Of a DNA stretch of 64,000 bases, positions 20,364-29,077 are shown in pieces (positions within the stretch are counted from its first letter, which is position 1; every line of letters starts with the position of its first letter). The position numbers and the translations under genes are program-made. Under the pieces are notes generated by a model, which was given only the letters and a program-made list of their open reading frames with translations, ran no database searches and had not been told where the DNA came from. The stretch is from Candidatus Defluviibacterium haderslevense (GTDB taxonomy: Bacteria; Bacteroidota; Bacteroidia; Chitinophagales; Saprospiraceae): the NCBI GenBank assembly GCA_016712225.1, contig JADJRL010000003.1, forward strand, positions 4,601,501 to 4,665,500, given 5' to 3'.

Positions 20364-20822
20364 ATGAATTTAGTTTATAATGAAATAATTAGAAGTTTAG
20401 CAGAGAATAATATTAGTTATTATTTATTTAATGAATCTGAGTATGATAGTTTTATGAAAATAGTAGATAATAATTTTATTAATTATGAAAATGAGAATTA
20501 TTCATTCTTATGGGAAAAAATAAATAAAGCCAATAGAGAAAGTATATCTTTAGTTAATGGATGGAAGTATTCTTGTGATTTTACGACTAGATTTAGAGAT
20601 GTTTTATTGTTTCTTGATCCAATAGAAGATACCAAGTTAATAATAAAATTAAATTCTGAAGATCTATGTACTTTGCTTGAAGATACATTTAGTTTTGTGT
20701 ACTATCTATCAAATGAAGAATGCACATTCTTGATGTGTTTTAATGACCATGATTACTTAATAGTATCAGGAATATCAACTCAGTTCATAAAAGATGTGAA
20801 AAATAATTTGGAAGTTAGTTAA
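20364..20822 (+). CDS. Putative immunity protein
   Basis: 152 residues without signal peptide or membrane segment. The centre reads WKYSCDFTTRFRDVLLFLDP and later FSFVYYLSNEECTFLMCFND with HDYLIVSG. I recall this arrangement from small immunity-like proteins (possibly the DUF6756 type), but this is memory, not a search. It begins 8 nt after the decayed toxin tip at 19740-20355, and it is intact while the toxin is not, as for an orphan immunity gene kept for protection against kin. The next gene starts 11 nt after its stop. Confidence 0.55.
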   Translation: MNLVYNEIIRSLAENNISYYLFNESEYDSFMKIVDNNFINYENENYSFLWEKINKANRESISLVNGWKYSCDFTTRFRDVLLFLDPIEDTKLIIKLNSEDLCTLLEDTFSFVYYLSNEECTFLMCFNDHDYLIVSGISTQFIKDVKNNLEVS

Positions 20823-20833
20823 TATTTTAAATT

Positions 20834-21583
20834 ATGTCTAAGAAATTAAAAAAGATAACAGGTGAGCTTTTAGAGTATTTTAATACTGAGATATTGTGGA
20901 GTGGTAAAGATGGGTTGCCTTTAATGTGTGACATCAATGAGGCATTTGGTGACAAATTAGAGAATGATCATAATTGTATAGGATGTCATTTATATAGAGA
21001 GTCAATTTATATTGAAGCATTTTTAAAATGTGCTCATCACTTGAAAGATGATTTTCATTTTTTTTCACTTTATATTATGCATTTGTATTTGTTTACAGAG
21101 AAAATAATGGAGGTTCTGAAAATAGTTGGTTTACCCGAATCCTATAGAGAAGAAAAGATGGTTATTGTAAAAGAAATAAAGTTATGGGCAAATTTTTTAA
21201 AACATCCTAAAGCTTTTATCCTAACGCATCATCCTAAGTATGTTTTTGAAGGTGATGATCAAATTCACGAAATCGATAAGGAGAATAATACTCGTAAAAA
21301 GGAAGATAAATATAAAATAATATCTCCAGCTTTTCTAGAGAAATATTATTCAGGCGAAGATAGGAATAAATCAATGAACTTAGCCTCAGAGCTCAAGCAC
21401 AAAAGAAATGTACTAATAATTCTTCCTGATCTAATGCGAATTACAGTCGAATTTAAAAAGTTTGCTCAATTATTCGTGAATCTAATAAAAGAGAACAAAG
21501 TATATGCAGAGATGCTTAATGATGTTGGAACTCTCCAGGACTATTGGGATAAAGAAGAATATCCGGATTTAAAGAGATTATAA
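20834..21583 (+). CDS. Hypothetical protein
   Basis: 249 residues, charged and mostly helical, no signal peptide. Visible features are CIGCHLYRES near residue 48 (a CxxC-like pair), helical runs such as FFSLYIMHLYLFTEKIMEVL, and an acidic C-terminus. No family is recognised. It follows the immunity-like gene by 11 nt, so it may be a second immunity or defence-related gene of the same transcript. It is the last plus-strand gene before the minus-strand integrated element. Confidence 0.55.
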   Translation: MSKKLKKITGELLEYFNTEILWSGKDGLPLMCDINEAFGDKLENDHNCIGCHLYRESIYIEAFLKCAHHLKDDFHFFSLYIMHLYLFTEKIMEVLKIVGLPESYREEKMVIVKEIKLWANFLKHPKAFILTHHPKYVFEGDDQIHEIDKENNTRKKEDKYKIISPAFLEKYYSGEDRNKSMNLASELKHKRNVLIILPDLMRITVEFKKFAQLFVNLIKENKVYAEMLNDVGTLQDYWDKEEYPDLKRL

Positions 21584-21746
21584 GTTATTGCCTAGCCAGA
21601 CAAGTTTCTAACTTGAGCTCAACGAAAAGTCGGTTAACACTACCTTGAGTTAAATGAATTGCATTTAATTGACATTGGATTATTTTGCAACTAATTCAAG
21701 GTATTTGATTACTCTTTTCATAGCACCAATTTACACCTTTTTCATT

Positions 21747-23141
21747 TCAATCTTCATTTAAAATTATTTTTAACAAATCTAAATTAATCTGTACCACTTT
21801 AAATCCATTAATAGAGATTTTATCTTTGTCTATGAAATCCGGCAAACATAGTCTATTGTTATAATGTTCAATACTTGGGTAAATAGTATAGGTTGTCCCG
21901 ATAGGTGTTTCGATATAAAGTTCTCCCGTCTCACTTACATAAGCTGGAATTGTTCGAATTTGTATTATGTTGTCGACTTCCGTAGTTCCTAATTCTGGAA
22001 ATGTTTCTATAATCAATAGTGGCTTTGAAGTTTCACGGTTAAACTCTTTGTAATTAATTCTCACTAAAACATCTGTAAGGTCAAATCCTTCTTTTCGTAA
22101 TTCTGCCAATTCAATATTGTTTTCATTTGCAAACTCAATGGCTTTTTTTTCAAGATAGTCGTTTACCTTGAAATTTCCAATACCTGAAAATTCTTTTGCT
22201 TTCCTAGTCCAATTATCAAAACCGTTAAGATCAGGAAACAAAATCACCTTCCTTCCCTTTAAAACCTTACATATAGCATATGTCAAATTCTCAATACCAC
22301 CAGTCGCTAACCAAATAAATTGTGGAAAATAAACACTGGCAAATATTGCGGTCTTTTCACTTTCAACTAATGCGACCTGTTTTGATTTATCATTTAACAA
22401 ATGTTCTCCAAACAAACATTGCCTTAATTCAAAATCTGGAAGTTGCAAAATGGAGTGAACCATTGTAATATGACTGAATGGTTCTTTTACTCTTTTACCC
22501 GTCTTGGCTTTATAAAGCATTATTTTACCAGTTCTAACTTTACCATTTATATCCTTTTGCCAAAATATTGTTGCACCTGCTTGGCATTCATAATTTGGAT
22601 AATCTTTGTGTTTAAATCTATGTTTTGAACTACCGATACAATAGTTACTTACTAATTGACTGGCAATTTCTGGACCAAAGTAATGAATGAGGTATTCCAC
22701 AAATTTGTTTGACATTGAAATTTGAAAACCATTTTGGTCTATTTGAATGGACCTATTGACAAGTTCGTTTGGAATATGGGAAAAAGTTAGCGGCTCTTTG
22801 TTCGTTGTAGATTTTTTAATACTTGGAATCTTATTCTGATAACAGTACTCAGATTCCAAGGCTTGAATTCCTGATAAGCATAAAACTTCATTGACTGCTT
22901 CAATGAATGTTGATCCATTATGCATTATAATAAAATCAATTGGATTTTTACCTTTAGCTCCACATCCAAAACATTTGTAACCACGACCTGGAGTTACAAA
23001 AAATGATGGAGTTCGCTCTTTATGGAATGGACAAAGTCCCTGGTATCCGTTCCTATATGGTTTTAATTGAACAAAAAGCTCGATAATTTCTAACAATGGG
23101 ACCTCTTTAGCTGCATGTATTGATTGTTCCGAAATTTTCAT
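21747..23141 (-). CDS. CHC2 zinc-finger DNA primase-like protein of an integrated element
   Basis: 464 residues. The N-terminus carries a CHC2 zinc finger (GLCPFHKERTPSFFV with Cys37 and His40, then YKCFGCGAKG with Cys57 and Cys60), as in DnaG and element primases. A TOPRIM-like part follows with VALVESEKTAIFAS (Glu as in the TOPRIM first motif) and VILFPDLNGFDNW. The C-terminal half resembles the DUF6371 type of Bacteroidota elements. Role: primer synthesis for replication of the element, or a replication protein in place of a true primase. It is the last gene of the minus-strand element operon; the 79-bp gap upstream carries GGACAAAAA repeats. Confidence 0.8.
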   Translation of the reverse strand: MKISEQSIHAAKEVPLLEIIELFVQLKPYRNGYQGLCPFHKERTPSFFVTPGRGYKCFGCGAKGKNPIDFIIMHNGSTFIEAVNEVLCLSGIQALESEYCYQNKIPSIKKSTTNKEPLTFSHIPNELVNRSIQIDQNGFQISMSNKFVEYLIHYFGPEIASQLVSNYCIGSSKHRFKHKDYPNYECQAGATIFWQKDINGKVRTGKIMLYKAKTGKRVKEPFSHITMVHSILQLPDFELRQCLFGEHLLNDKSKQVALVESEKTAIFASVYFPQFIWLATGGIENLTYAICKVLKGRKVILFPDLNGFDNWTRKAKEFSGIGNFKVNDYLEKKAIEFANENNIELAELRKEGFDLTDVLVRINYKEFNRETSKPLLIIETFPELGTTEVDNIIQIRTIPAYVSETGELYIETPIGTTYTIYPSIEHYNNRLCLPDFIDKDKISINGFKVVQINLDLLKIILNED

Positions 23142-23157
23142 AGTTTGTTTTCATTAT

Positions 23158-23219
23158 TGTCCTTTTTGTCCTTAGCGTCCCTAAATCTGTATTTGAGGAC
23201 AAAAAGGACAAAAAGGACA
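23158..23219. repeat. GGACAAAAA repeats: inverted and direct, between replication genes
   Basis: TGTCCTTTTTGTCC at 23158-23171 is the exact complement of GGACAAAAAGGACA at 23197-23210, and the latter overlaps a further copy at 23206-23219. The unit GGACAAAAA is thus repeated in tandem and inverted within 62 bp. The site lies between the primase-like and DUF3987 genes, where a replication origin with iterons or an operator would be expected. Confidence 0.55.
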
Positions 23220-23220
23220 T

Positions 23221-24714
23221 TTAGCTTTTGAATTTTTTTTCATAATCCCCATGAGCAAGTTTTTTAAACAAGTTTTGATTCTTTAAAAACCTATCAACTG
23301 CTTTTTCATCAAAGTAATTTCCGCCTCGACTTTCAACTTCCCTACCTATTGATATTGCTTCAGCAGTAGTAAATCTATCAGGTAAGGCATTATATAAATT
23401 CTGTTTATCATTTGTTAGCATAATAGAAGGATTACTACTTTGCAATATGTCCAAAACCTTCATTATATTTCTTTGAAAATAGATACAAAGCTTTGCCGCA
23501 CCTTGTACCGCTTTTAATGATATTTGGTTTGTTTTATTGTCATTCATAATCTGTAACGTCAAAGCCAATCGGACAAAATGAATATCAAACTTGCTCAAAA
23601 CTTCACCTTTTAGACTATCCGCATTATCATTTACTTGCTTAATATGCTCTTTATGCCAATCATAAAAGAAAATCTTAGCCTCTGGACTCCAAAAACAAAT
23701 CTTCGGCTTCGAATGCCCTGATTCTTCATCGACAATTATTGGATTTGATTGCCTATAATTATATATCCATTCGCTGTAATCTTTTAACAAAGTTTCATTT
23801 AATTCAATATCATTAATGGGTTGCTTCTCTGAAAATTCAGGAAAAGCAAAAAGGAATCTTTGAATAAACCCATTATCAGATTTACCAGCTGGAAAAAGTT
23901 TTGGTATAACTCTTGGTTGTAAACCTCCTATAATATTAATAAATGGTTGCGGCAACCACAAAGGTATTGGACTTTTAACTCGGTCAATTGATGTCGGCTT
24001 ACTACACCAAAAAGAAAGATAAATAGTAGTCTGATCTCCTTTGGAATAATTGTTCATTCCCTCAAGGAAAGTTGCCAATTCATCACTTACAACTACACAA
24101 CCACGATCATTATCTGCCAACCGTTGGTGTAGTATTTCTGGAGTAAAATTATTCAAAACAGTTTTTACTAAAACAGGTTTAATATTCCCAGGTTGACTTT
24201 TTCTATTTTTTTTGCTTACTGCCTGTAAGGATTCAAACTCTTCAAATTCATTTTTGAATTTTTTTATCGATGAATTGTCAATTTCTTGGAATGGCTTAAA
24301 CATTAATTCTAGAGAATGGCTTTTTGCTGCACCTGGATTTCCAATTTGGGCTATGTAAAAACTAGGAAATTCAAACCATGATTCCTTTACTTTTACCTTC
24401 GCACTTTTCCCAATGGTCGTTGAGATGGCCGAAAGTATAGCAGTGCCAGTATAGTCACTTGGAAAGTTCAATGATTTGCTGCATTCAATAATTAACTCTC
24501 TGAAAGGATAAGGCAAAATATCAACAGGAAAAGGGTTTTCTTTATTTTCATTTTCTTCAGTGAATTCATTGTTAAGTTTTTCAAATTCAGAATTAATATC
24601 TTCAAATTTATTACTATTTATGAAGTCAGATTTTGTTTTAGGCTCTCCGTAATTAGAATGTCTTTTCTGTTCATTTAACGAAGAACCCTCCGAGGTATTC
24701 ATTTGATCTTTCAT
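23221..24714 (-). CDS. DUF3987 protein (primase/helicase-like ATPase) of the element
   Basis: 497 residues. After a hydrophilic N-terminus, FPVDILPYPFRELIIECSKS begins the DUF3987 domain. A Walker A-like GNPGAAKSHSL lies near residue 130, followed by the conserved VVVSDELATFLEGMNNY and FWCSKPTSIDR. Such proteins accompany small primases on plasmids, phages and integrative elements of Bacteroidota and are thought to act as replicative helicase or loader. The ATG overlaps the upstream HTH stop (TAATG), so the two are coupled. Confidence 0.8.
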   Translation of the reverse strand: MKDQMNTSEGSSLNEQKRHSNYGEPKTKSDFINSNKFEDINSEFEKLNNEFTEENENKENPFPVDILPYPFRELIIECSKSLNFPSDYTGTAILSAISTTIGKSAKVKVKESWFEFPSFYIAQIGNPGAAKSHSLELMFKPFQEIDNSSIKKFKNEFEEFESLQAVSKKNRKSQPGNIKPVLVKTVLNNFTPEILHQRLADNDRGCVVVSDELATFLEGMNNYSKGDQTTIYLSFWCSKPTSIDRVKSPIPLWLPQPFINIIGGLQPRVIPKLFPAGKSDNGFIQRFLFAFPEFSEKQPINDIELNETLLKDYSEWIYNYRQSNPIIVDEESGHSKPKICFWSPEAKIFFYDWHKEHIKQVNDNADSLKGEVLSKFDIHFVRLALTLQIMNDNKTNQISLKAVQGAAKLCIYFQRNIMKVLDILQSSNPSIMLTNDKQNLYNALPDRFTTAEAISIGREVESRGGNYFDEKAVDRFLKNQNLFKKLAHGDYEKKFKS

Positions 24715-25052
24715 TACTTATTTCCTTTTCTAATTTTTAAATAACTTTCTACTGGCAGATCTGAACCAGAAGAATAATCCTTTCTCCCCTTCTTCATCCA
24801 GGCATCTAATTCAGACTTAAGGAACCTTAATTTTTTTGCTCCTTTATGATAAGGAATTGACCGATTTTGAACCCATGAGTATATTGTAGCTTTGGAAGGC
24901 TTATCAGGTAAATATTCTCGAAGTTCTTGAAGATCGAACCAACGATCATTCTCATGATATTTTTTCTGGATTTCTGGATTGTGTTTGAGTTCAAGCAAAA
25001 TATTTTCGATGCTATTAAGCTTTGCCTCAATTATTTCAAATGGATTTTGCAT
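24714..25052 (-). CDS. Helix-turn-helix (excisionase-type) protein of the element
   Basis: 112 residues. Residues about 40-95 read WFDLQELREYLPDKPSKATI then YSWVQNRSIPYHKGAKKLRF and LKSELDAWMKKG, the MerR/excisionase-like winged helix found next to integrases. The N-terminal part (IEAKLNSIENILLELKHNPE) is a likely coiled coil for dimerisation. It could act as excision directionality factor or as regulator of the operon. Two GGTGGTTTTGGTGGT-like sites lie 32-79 bp upstream of its start. Overlap with the DUF3987 gene is 1 nt. Confidence 0.8.
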   Translation of the reverse strand: MQNPFEIIEAKLNSIENILLELKHNPEIQKKYHENDRWFDLQELREYLPDKPSKATIYSWVQNRSIPYHKGAKKLRFLKSELDAWMKKGRKDYSSGSDLPVESYLKIRKGNK

Positions 25053-25083
25053 ATAGCTGTTTTAATTAGCTACAAATATCCAA

Positions 25084-25131
25084 GGTGGTTTTGGTGGTCT
25101 AAAAAGTGGTTTTGGTGGTTTTAGTGGGCAG
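25084..25131. repeat. GTGGTTTTGGTGGT direct repeats upstream of the HTH gene
   Basis: GTGGTTTTGGTGGT occurs at 25085-25098 and again at 25106-25119, 21 bp apart (two helical turns), with a partial third GTGG at 25125-25128. The position just upstream of the HTH gene start (25052, minus) suggests operator sites for that protein or iterons. Confidence 0.5.
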
Positions 25132-25141
25132 TCCTATTTTA

Positions 25142-26152
25142 TTACAGTTTAGTAGTGAAATATTTATATAAATTGCTGTTTACGTAGTCATTTTCATCAA
25201 ATGTAACCGTTTCAAAGATTGATAAATACTTATTTGCAAACCTAAGATATTCCAAACTTAACTTACCGCTCTTATCCGTTCTATATATTTCATTTAATGC
25301 CCAGCCGAATTTTTTTTTATTAACTTTACCAATTTTAATCTTTTGCGATAATATAGGAAATGAACCATTTTCAAAATATTGCATTAAAGCTTTGACTAAA
25401 GAATCATAATCATTTTCTTTTATCTGACTTTTAAATTGGAAAAGATAGTCTTCAATAGTTGATTTTAAAAAATTGTTTTCTTCTTTTTCCTGATTTGTAA
25501 GTTTAGATTTAAAATTCTCCTCTTCGTTGATTTCTATTTTTTGTAATATTCGTTTGATTGTAACAATATTTTCATACAAGTTACTAATTATGCTTTTTTG
25601 TGACTGAGGGACACATTTCATATCTAAATATGTTATAAAAGCATCAGGATCTTTTAAGATTATATCCCAAGCTTGCTTTTGCTTCCCTATTTGAATTCCA
25701 TATTCAAACCATAAATTTTCACTAAAACCAATTATATTTAAATGACTAACCATTCCTGAATCATAAATTTGTCTATATGTATTATCATAATGAAATGGTT
25801 GAATCATTGATTGAAAAATTGAAGTTATATTTTCCAATAAATATTCCACTTTATCAACACCAGGATTAATATCAGATTGAACACCTCTAAAGTATCCATT
25901 CACATAATGATAAAGTGGTATTCTTTTTCCAATAATTTCTTCATTATTCGAATGAGATTTTAAAACTTGCAAAGCAGATAAATAAACTGGGACTTGAATT
26001 TCATAATCTATAACAATTGAAAAATTGCTTAGCGTATCTAAAGTAACTGTATACTTATCTAATATATCTAAGAAGGAAAGAAAATCATGATCACCCTCAA
26101 GAAGGTGCTCATTAAGTCGATCTTTTTTGACACTAATGATATACTTTGTCAT
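25142..26152 (-). CDS. Hypothetical protein of the integrated element
   Basis: 336 residues, soluble, without motif I can name. The sequence has a hydrophobic beta-rich start (FLDILDKYTVTLDTLSNFSI), a middle with VEYLLENITSIFQSMIQPFH, and a charged coiled-coil-like stretch (KSKLTNQEKEENNFLKSTIE). It sits between the integrase and the HTH/replication genes in the same orientation, a place often taken by conserved unknown genes in Bacteroidota elements. Function unknown. Confidence 0.65.
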   Translation of the reverse strand: MTKYIISVKKDRLNEHLLEGDHDFLSFLDILDKYTVTLDTLSNFSIVIDYEIQVPVYLSALQVLKSHSNNEEIIGKRIPLYHYVNGYFRGVQSDINPGVDKVEYLLENITSIFQSMIQPFHYDNTYRQIYDSGMVSHLNIIGFSENLWFEYGIQIGKQKQAWDIILKDPDAFITYLDMKCVPQSQKSIISNLYENIVTIKRILQKIEINEEENFKSKLTNQEKEENNFLKSTIEDYLFQFKSQIKENDYDSLVKALMQYFENGSFPILSQKIKIGKVNKKKFGWALNEIYRTDKSGKLSLEYLRFANKYLSIFETVTFDENDYVNSNLYKYFTTKL

Positions 26153-26273
26153 ACTTTTAATTGAAATAGGTTTCTACTTAAAATTCGTTCTTATCAAATT
26201 AATTTTTCCTACTTTGCATTACCGTAATTAATGATTCCATAAGGCTTTTACTGAAAAATAAATTTGATATAGA

Positions 26274-27530
26274 TTAACCAAAATCCATAATTTTTGAAAT
26301 TATATTTCTCTTTTCATTGTCTTCAAATCCAGCAAAATAATTTTGCGTTGTCTTTTTATCACTATGTCCGAATAATTCACCGACCAGTTCCATTGAGCCA
26401 CCTGACCGAATTAAATTCGTTGCAAAACTATGTCGTGCCCAATAACTGGAGATTTCTTCAGTAATACCGTTGTCTTTAGCCAGTATTTTTAAATTCTGGT
26501 TTATAAAACGAGTAAAGTTTTTAATTTTATCAAATTTCGTTAATTCCGAATCCAGATCGGAAACGATTGTGAAGATATGATTTTTTGGATTCTTAGTCGT
26601 ATTGGAGTATTTGGATAAAATATTTTTCGAATATTCATTCAAATAAATAGTGATTGTTTTTAAGTTCGACTTAGATGTTGTCCTTGTTTTCGCTCGAATA
26701 AATGTCAATTCATCCCCATTTAAATTTTCATATCTAAGTAGAGCAATGTCTTTGACATTGATCCCATTACATAAATAAGATAGAAACCAGAAATCTCGGG
26801 CTTTTTCCTGTTCCGGTGTTTTGGGAATTGCATCGAAAAGGATTTTAAGTTGCGATTTATCCAGTGCTTTCTTCACGGATTTAGAGCTTGGAATCTGATA
26901 TTTCCTTTTGCCGAACGGATAAAATTCGGGTTCAATATCTTTAGCTGCGATCGCATTATTAAAAATTGCTCTAAGTGAACGTAAATACATGGATATTGTA
27001 GTTGTACTTCTATTCAAAGTTCCAGTCATGTGCTTTTCATATAATTCCAGCCAGTTCGAAGTAATTTCTCTGAAATTAAGTGATTCAATCTCTTTGCCGG
27101 ATAACTGCTTTGAGAAAGCCAATAATGATTTTAAACTTAATTCATACATTTTGGCTGTTCCAATTTGGTCCAAAGATTTAAATCGTTCAATCTGTTCTTT
27201 GTATTTGAAGATCAAATTTTGACGGTCACCTTTACTCGTGTACAGCTTTTTTTCAAACTCAAAAAACGAGAAAGGGACCAAATCTTCAGCTTTATCAAAA
27301 GCCATTTTTTCAATATCCTTTAGCTTTTCTCTTATATCTCGGATCTCTTGTTTAGGCTTTGAAGTAATCCAGATATTTTGAAACTCTTTTTCGGTAAACT
27401 CAAAAGAAGTGGAGTATAACTTTTGAATCCTGGGTTCTGTTGTAAAGACCCTGAGTTTGACTGGATATTTACCATTATCTTTTTTTCTTCGTTTGTCTAA
27501 GGCAATTGAAATGAAAACCTTTTTATCCAT
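26274..27530 (-). CDS. Tyrosine-type site-specific integrase
   Basis: 418 residues. An N-terminal arm-binding part (KVFISIALDKRRKKDNGKYP) is followed by a SAM-like core-binding region and a C-terminal catalytic domain. ARHSFATNL (Arg about 366, His 367), ELFGHSDKKTTQNYF (His about 389, Tyr about 398) form the RxxH...H...Y site. The position of the first catalytic Arg reads LCNGINVKD, so Asn seems to stand where Arg is usual; this may be a family trait. It recombines the element at a tRNA-Pro: the 3' half of that tRNA lies 170 bp upstream of its start, and the gene is the outermost of the element. Confidence 0.9.
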   Translation of the reverse strand: MDKKVFISIALDKRRKKDNGKYPVKLRVFTTEPRIQKLYSTSFEFTEKEFQNIWITSKPKQEIRDIREKLKDIEKMAFDKAEDLVPFSFFEFEKKLYTSKGDRQNLIFKYKEQIERFKSLDQIGTAKMYELSLKSLLAFSKQLSGKEIESLNFREITSNWLELYEKHMTGTLNRSTTTISMYLRSLRAIFNNAIAAKDIEPEFYPFGKRKYQIPSSKSVKKALDKSQLKILFDAIPKTPEQEKARDFWFLSYLCNGINVKDIALLRYENLNGDELTFIRAKTRTTSKSNLKTITIYLNEYSKNILSKYSNTTKNPKNHIFTIVSDLDSELTKFDKIKNFTRFINQNLKILAKDNGITEEISSYWARHSFATNLIRSGGSMELVGELFGHSDKKTTQNYFAGFEDNEKRNIISKIMDFG

Positions 27531-27698
27531 TGTTTAAAAGTTTGTATGCAAATGTAAGTCATTTGCATATGATTTGCATACAGAAACTATGATTACTCAT
27601 ATAATAAATATGAATAACATGATACTAAATGACTGAAATACAGCATATTTATAAGAACAAACGAGAAATAATCTAGCAAACAAAGTATATAATATTAT

Positions 27699-27743
27699 GC
27701 TTTGGGAGCAGGGGGTCGAGAGTTCGAATCCCTCCGCCCCGAC
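27699..27743 (+). tRNA. 3' half of tRNA-Pro(UGG), integration attachment site
   Basis: From the anticodon loop onward (TTTGGGA, anticodon TGG) the sequence reads as the 3' half of a tRNA-Pro: anticodon-stem strand GCAGG, variable GGGTC, T-arm GAGAG-TTCGAAT-CCCTC (one mismatch) and acceptor strand CGCCCCG with discriminator A. The 5' half is absent; the bases before it do not form the D-arm or acceptor partner. The fragment sits next to the integrase gene and keeps its terminator, so it is the displaced end of an attB split by integration. The rebuilt tRNA should be at the other end of the element but was not found in this window. Confidence 0.65.
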
Positions 27744-27751
27744 TGAAAACC

Positions 27752-27788
27752 AAGGAGTTATGAAGTAGTTTTCATAGCTCCTTTTTTA
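27752..27788 (+). terminator. Intrinsic terminator of the tRNA-Pro locus
   Basis: Stem AAGGAGTTATGAA (27752-27764) pairs with TTCATAGCTCCTT (27771-27783) with one G-U pair and a 6-nt loop, followed by a T-run. It lies 9 bp after the tRNA 3' end, as expected for the original tRNA transcript. Confidence 0.8.
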
Positions 27789-27874
27789 TTTGCCAGCGAT
27801 TTGCCAGCATATTTTTCCAAAATTTAACTTATAAATTCAAATTGAAGTATTTTTAAATTACTCACATTTGTACT

Positions 27875-28065
27875 ATGGATTTCATTTGCCTGTCCGATTA
27901 AGCTCTTTATTCTCTTATCGAGACAGTAGTTGCACGGTTAAAAGATAAAGAAGGAATAAAAGGAGACAATTTGATTTCTTACTAAGAGACTATGTCAAAA
28001 CTATAGATAAAAAGTAAGTCAATCCTTCAAAAATCAAACTATAAAGTTAAATATTCGATTCTCAT
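27875..28065 (+). pseudogene. Decayed paralogue of the HTH gene at 28559
   Basis: Reading from the ATG gives MDFICLSD, stop, ALYSLIETVVARLKDKEGIK, then broken sequence with ETMSKL and later traces. This follows the intact gene at 28559-28828 (MEVICLSDEAFYALIETVVA ...) residue by residue, with an early stop and several small deletions. The two copies are about 0.7 kb apart in the same direction, so this is a dead tandem or displaced copy next to the integration site. Confidence 0.75.
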
Positions 28066-28558
28066 AGGAAATAAGTACAATGAGTTTATTTGTGTTTTAT
28101 ATTTTACTCCTTATATCTAGGTGTGGCCTTTTAAGTGGTGTTTAATGTGCTGCCCTCCTATAATTATTTTTTTCACAAAAAAAACAGATATTTCACATAT
28201 AGTGTAATCCTTTCTCTTCTTTAGGTTAAAATAAGAATTTAAATATCAATTATACAAATAAGTACTTTATGCAATTAACTTGCAAGAAATACTTAAAAAT
28301 TTAATCTAAGGACGTTTCATTAAAAAATTATCTACATTTGGATTTAAATTGATTAAAAATAGAGTTGAGCATAAAACAACACCTTATAACTGTATAAACG
28401 CAATTGTGTAATATAATAATTTGACATTACTTATATAACATCATTAAAATTACAAATAGGTCAGTAAATAAGCTTTTCTGTGAGGAATGTGAATTGCTCA
28501 ACACAAATGAAAAAAAATAATTTATTTAATCACCGCTTGAAATATAAAATTTGACTTA
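28066..28558. other. Intergenic region upstream of the HTH gene
   Basis: About 490 bp, very AT-rich. A TACATTTG box at 28333-28340 fits the TAnnTTTG promoter consensus and is followed by GGATTTAAATT, much like the box before the toxin gene at 33031. It could start a long leader to the 28559 gene. Nothing else is recognised. Confidence 0.35.
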
Positions 28559-28828
28559 ATGGAAGTCATTTGCCTATCAGATGAAGCTTTTTATGCTCTT
28601 ATTGAAACAGTAGTGGCTCGTATTAAAGAAAAGGAAGGTTTCAAAAGAGATAAATGGATTTCTGATGAAGAAGCTATGTCAAAACTTCGGATTAAGAGCA
28701 AGACTACACTACAAAAATTAAGAGATGAAGGAAAGATTCGATTCTCTCAACCAGAAAAGAAAATAATTCTCTATGATACCGATTCAATCGATGTATATTT
28801 GGAAAAACATTCAAAAGACACTTTCTGA
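28559..28828 (+). CDS. Helix-turn-helix (excisionase/MerR-like) protein
   Basis: 89 residues. The C-terminal two thirds read KWISDEEAMSKLRIKSKTTL then QKLRDEGKIRFSQPEKKIIL and YDTDSIDVYLEKH, a typical winged HTH of the excisionase family common in Bacteroidota mobile elements. The N-terminal EAFYALIETVVARIKEKEG is a helix probably used for pairing. Its stop overlaps the next ATG by 1 nt (TGATG), so it is coupled to the 28828 gene. A decayed copy precedes it at 27875. Confidence 0.75.
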   Translation: MEVICLSDEAFYALIETVVARIKEKEGFKRDKWISDEEAMSKLRIKSKTTLQKLRDEGKIRFSQPEKKIILYDTDSIDVYLEKHSKDTF

Positions 28829-29058
28829 TGGAAAATGTTGAAAGTAAATATATAAAGGGATTTAATGCTGGGTATTTTCTTGCTAAATACGAACCAAAGG
28901 TATTGCTGGAATTGTTGGAACATATTCACTCAATCAATTCGTATATTTCAGGTATGAACTTTGGACAAAAGGAATTTCAATTTGAGATTGATAATTCCCA
29001 ATTAGAAAAACTTAAATACATAAGACACCAAAAGGACAATTCTAGGGATTTAGTATAA
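28828..29058 (+). CDS. Small hypothetical protein
   Basis: 76 residues starting on the TGATG overlap with the HTH gene. The sequence (YIKGFNAGYFLAKYEPKVLL, then LLEHIHSINSYISGMNFGQK) is helical and of a kind that often accompanies small HTH genes in this phylum. No function can be given. Coupled translation suggests it works with the HTH protein. Confidence 0.6.
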   Translation: MENVESKYIKGFNAGYFLAKYEPKVLLELLEHIHSINSYISGMNFGQKEFQFEIDNSQLEKLKYIRHQKDNSRDLV

Positions 29059-29077
29059 CTAATTTTAAGCATCTGAA

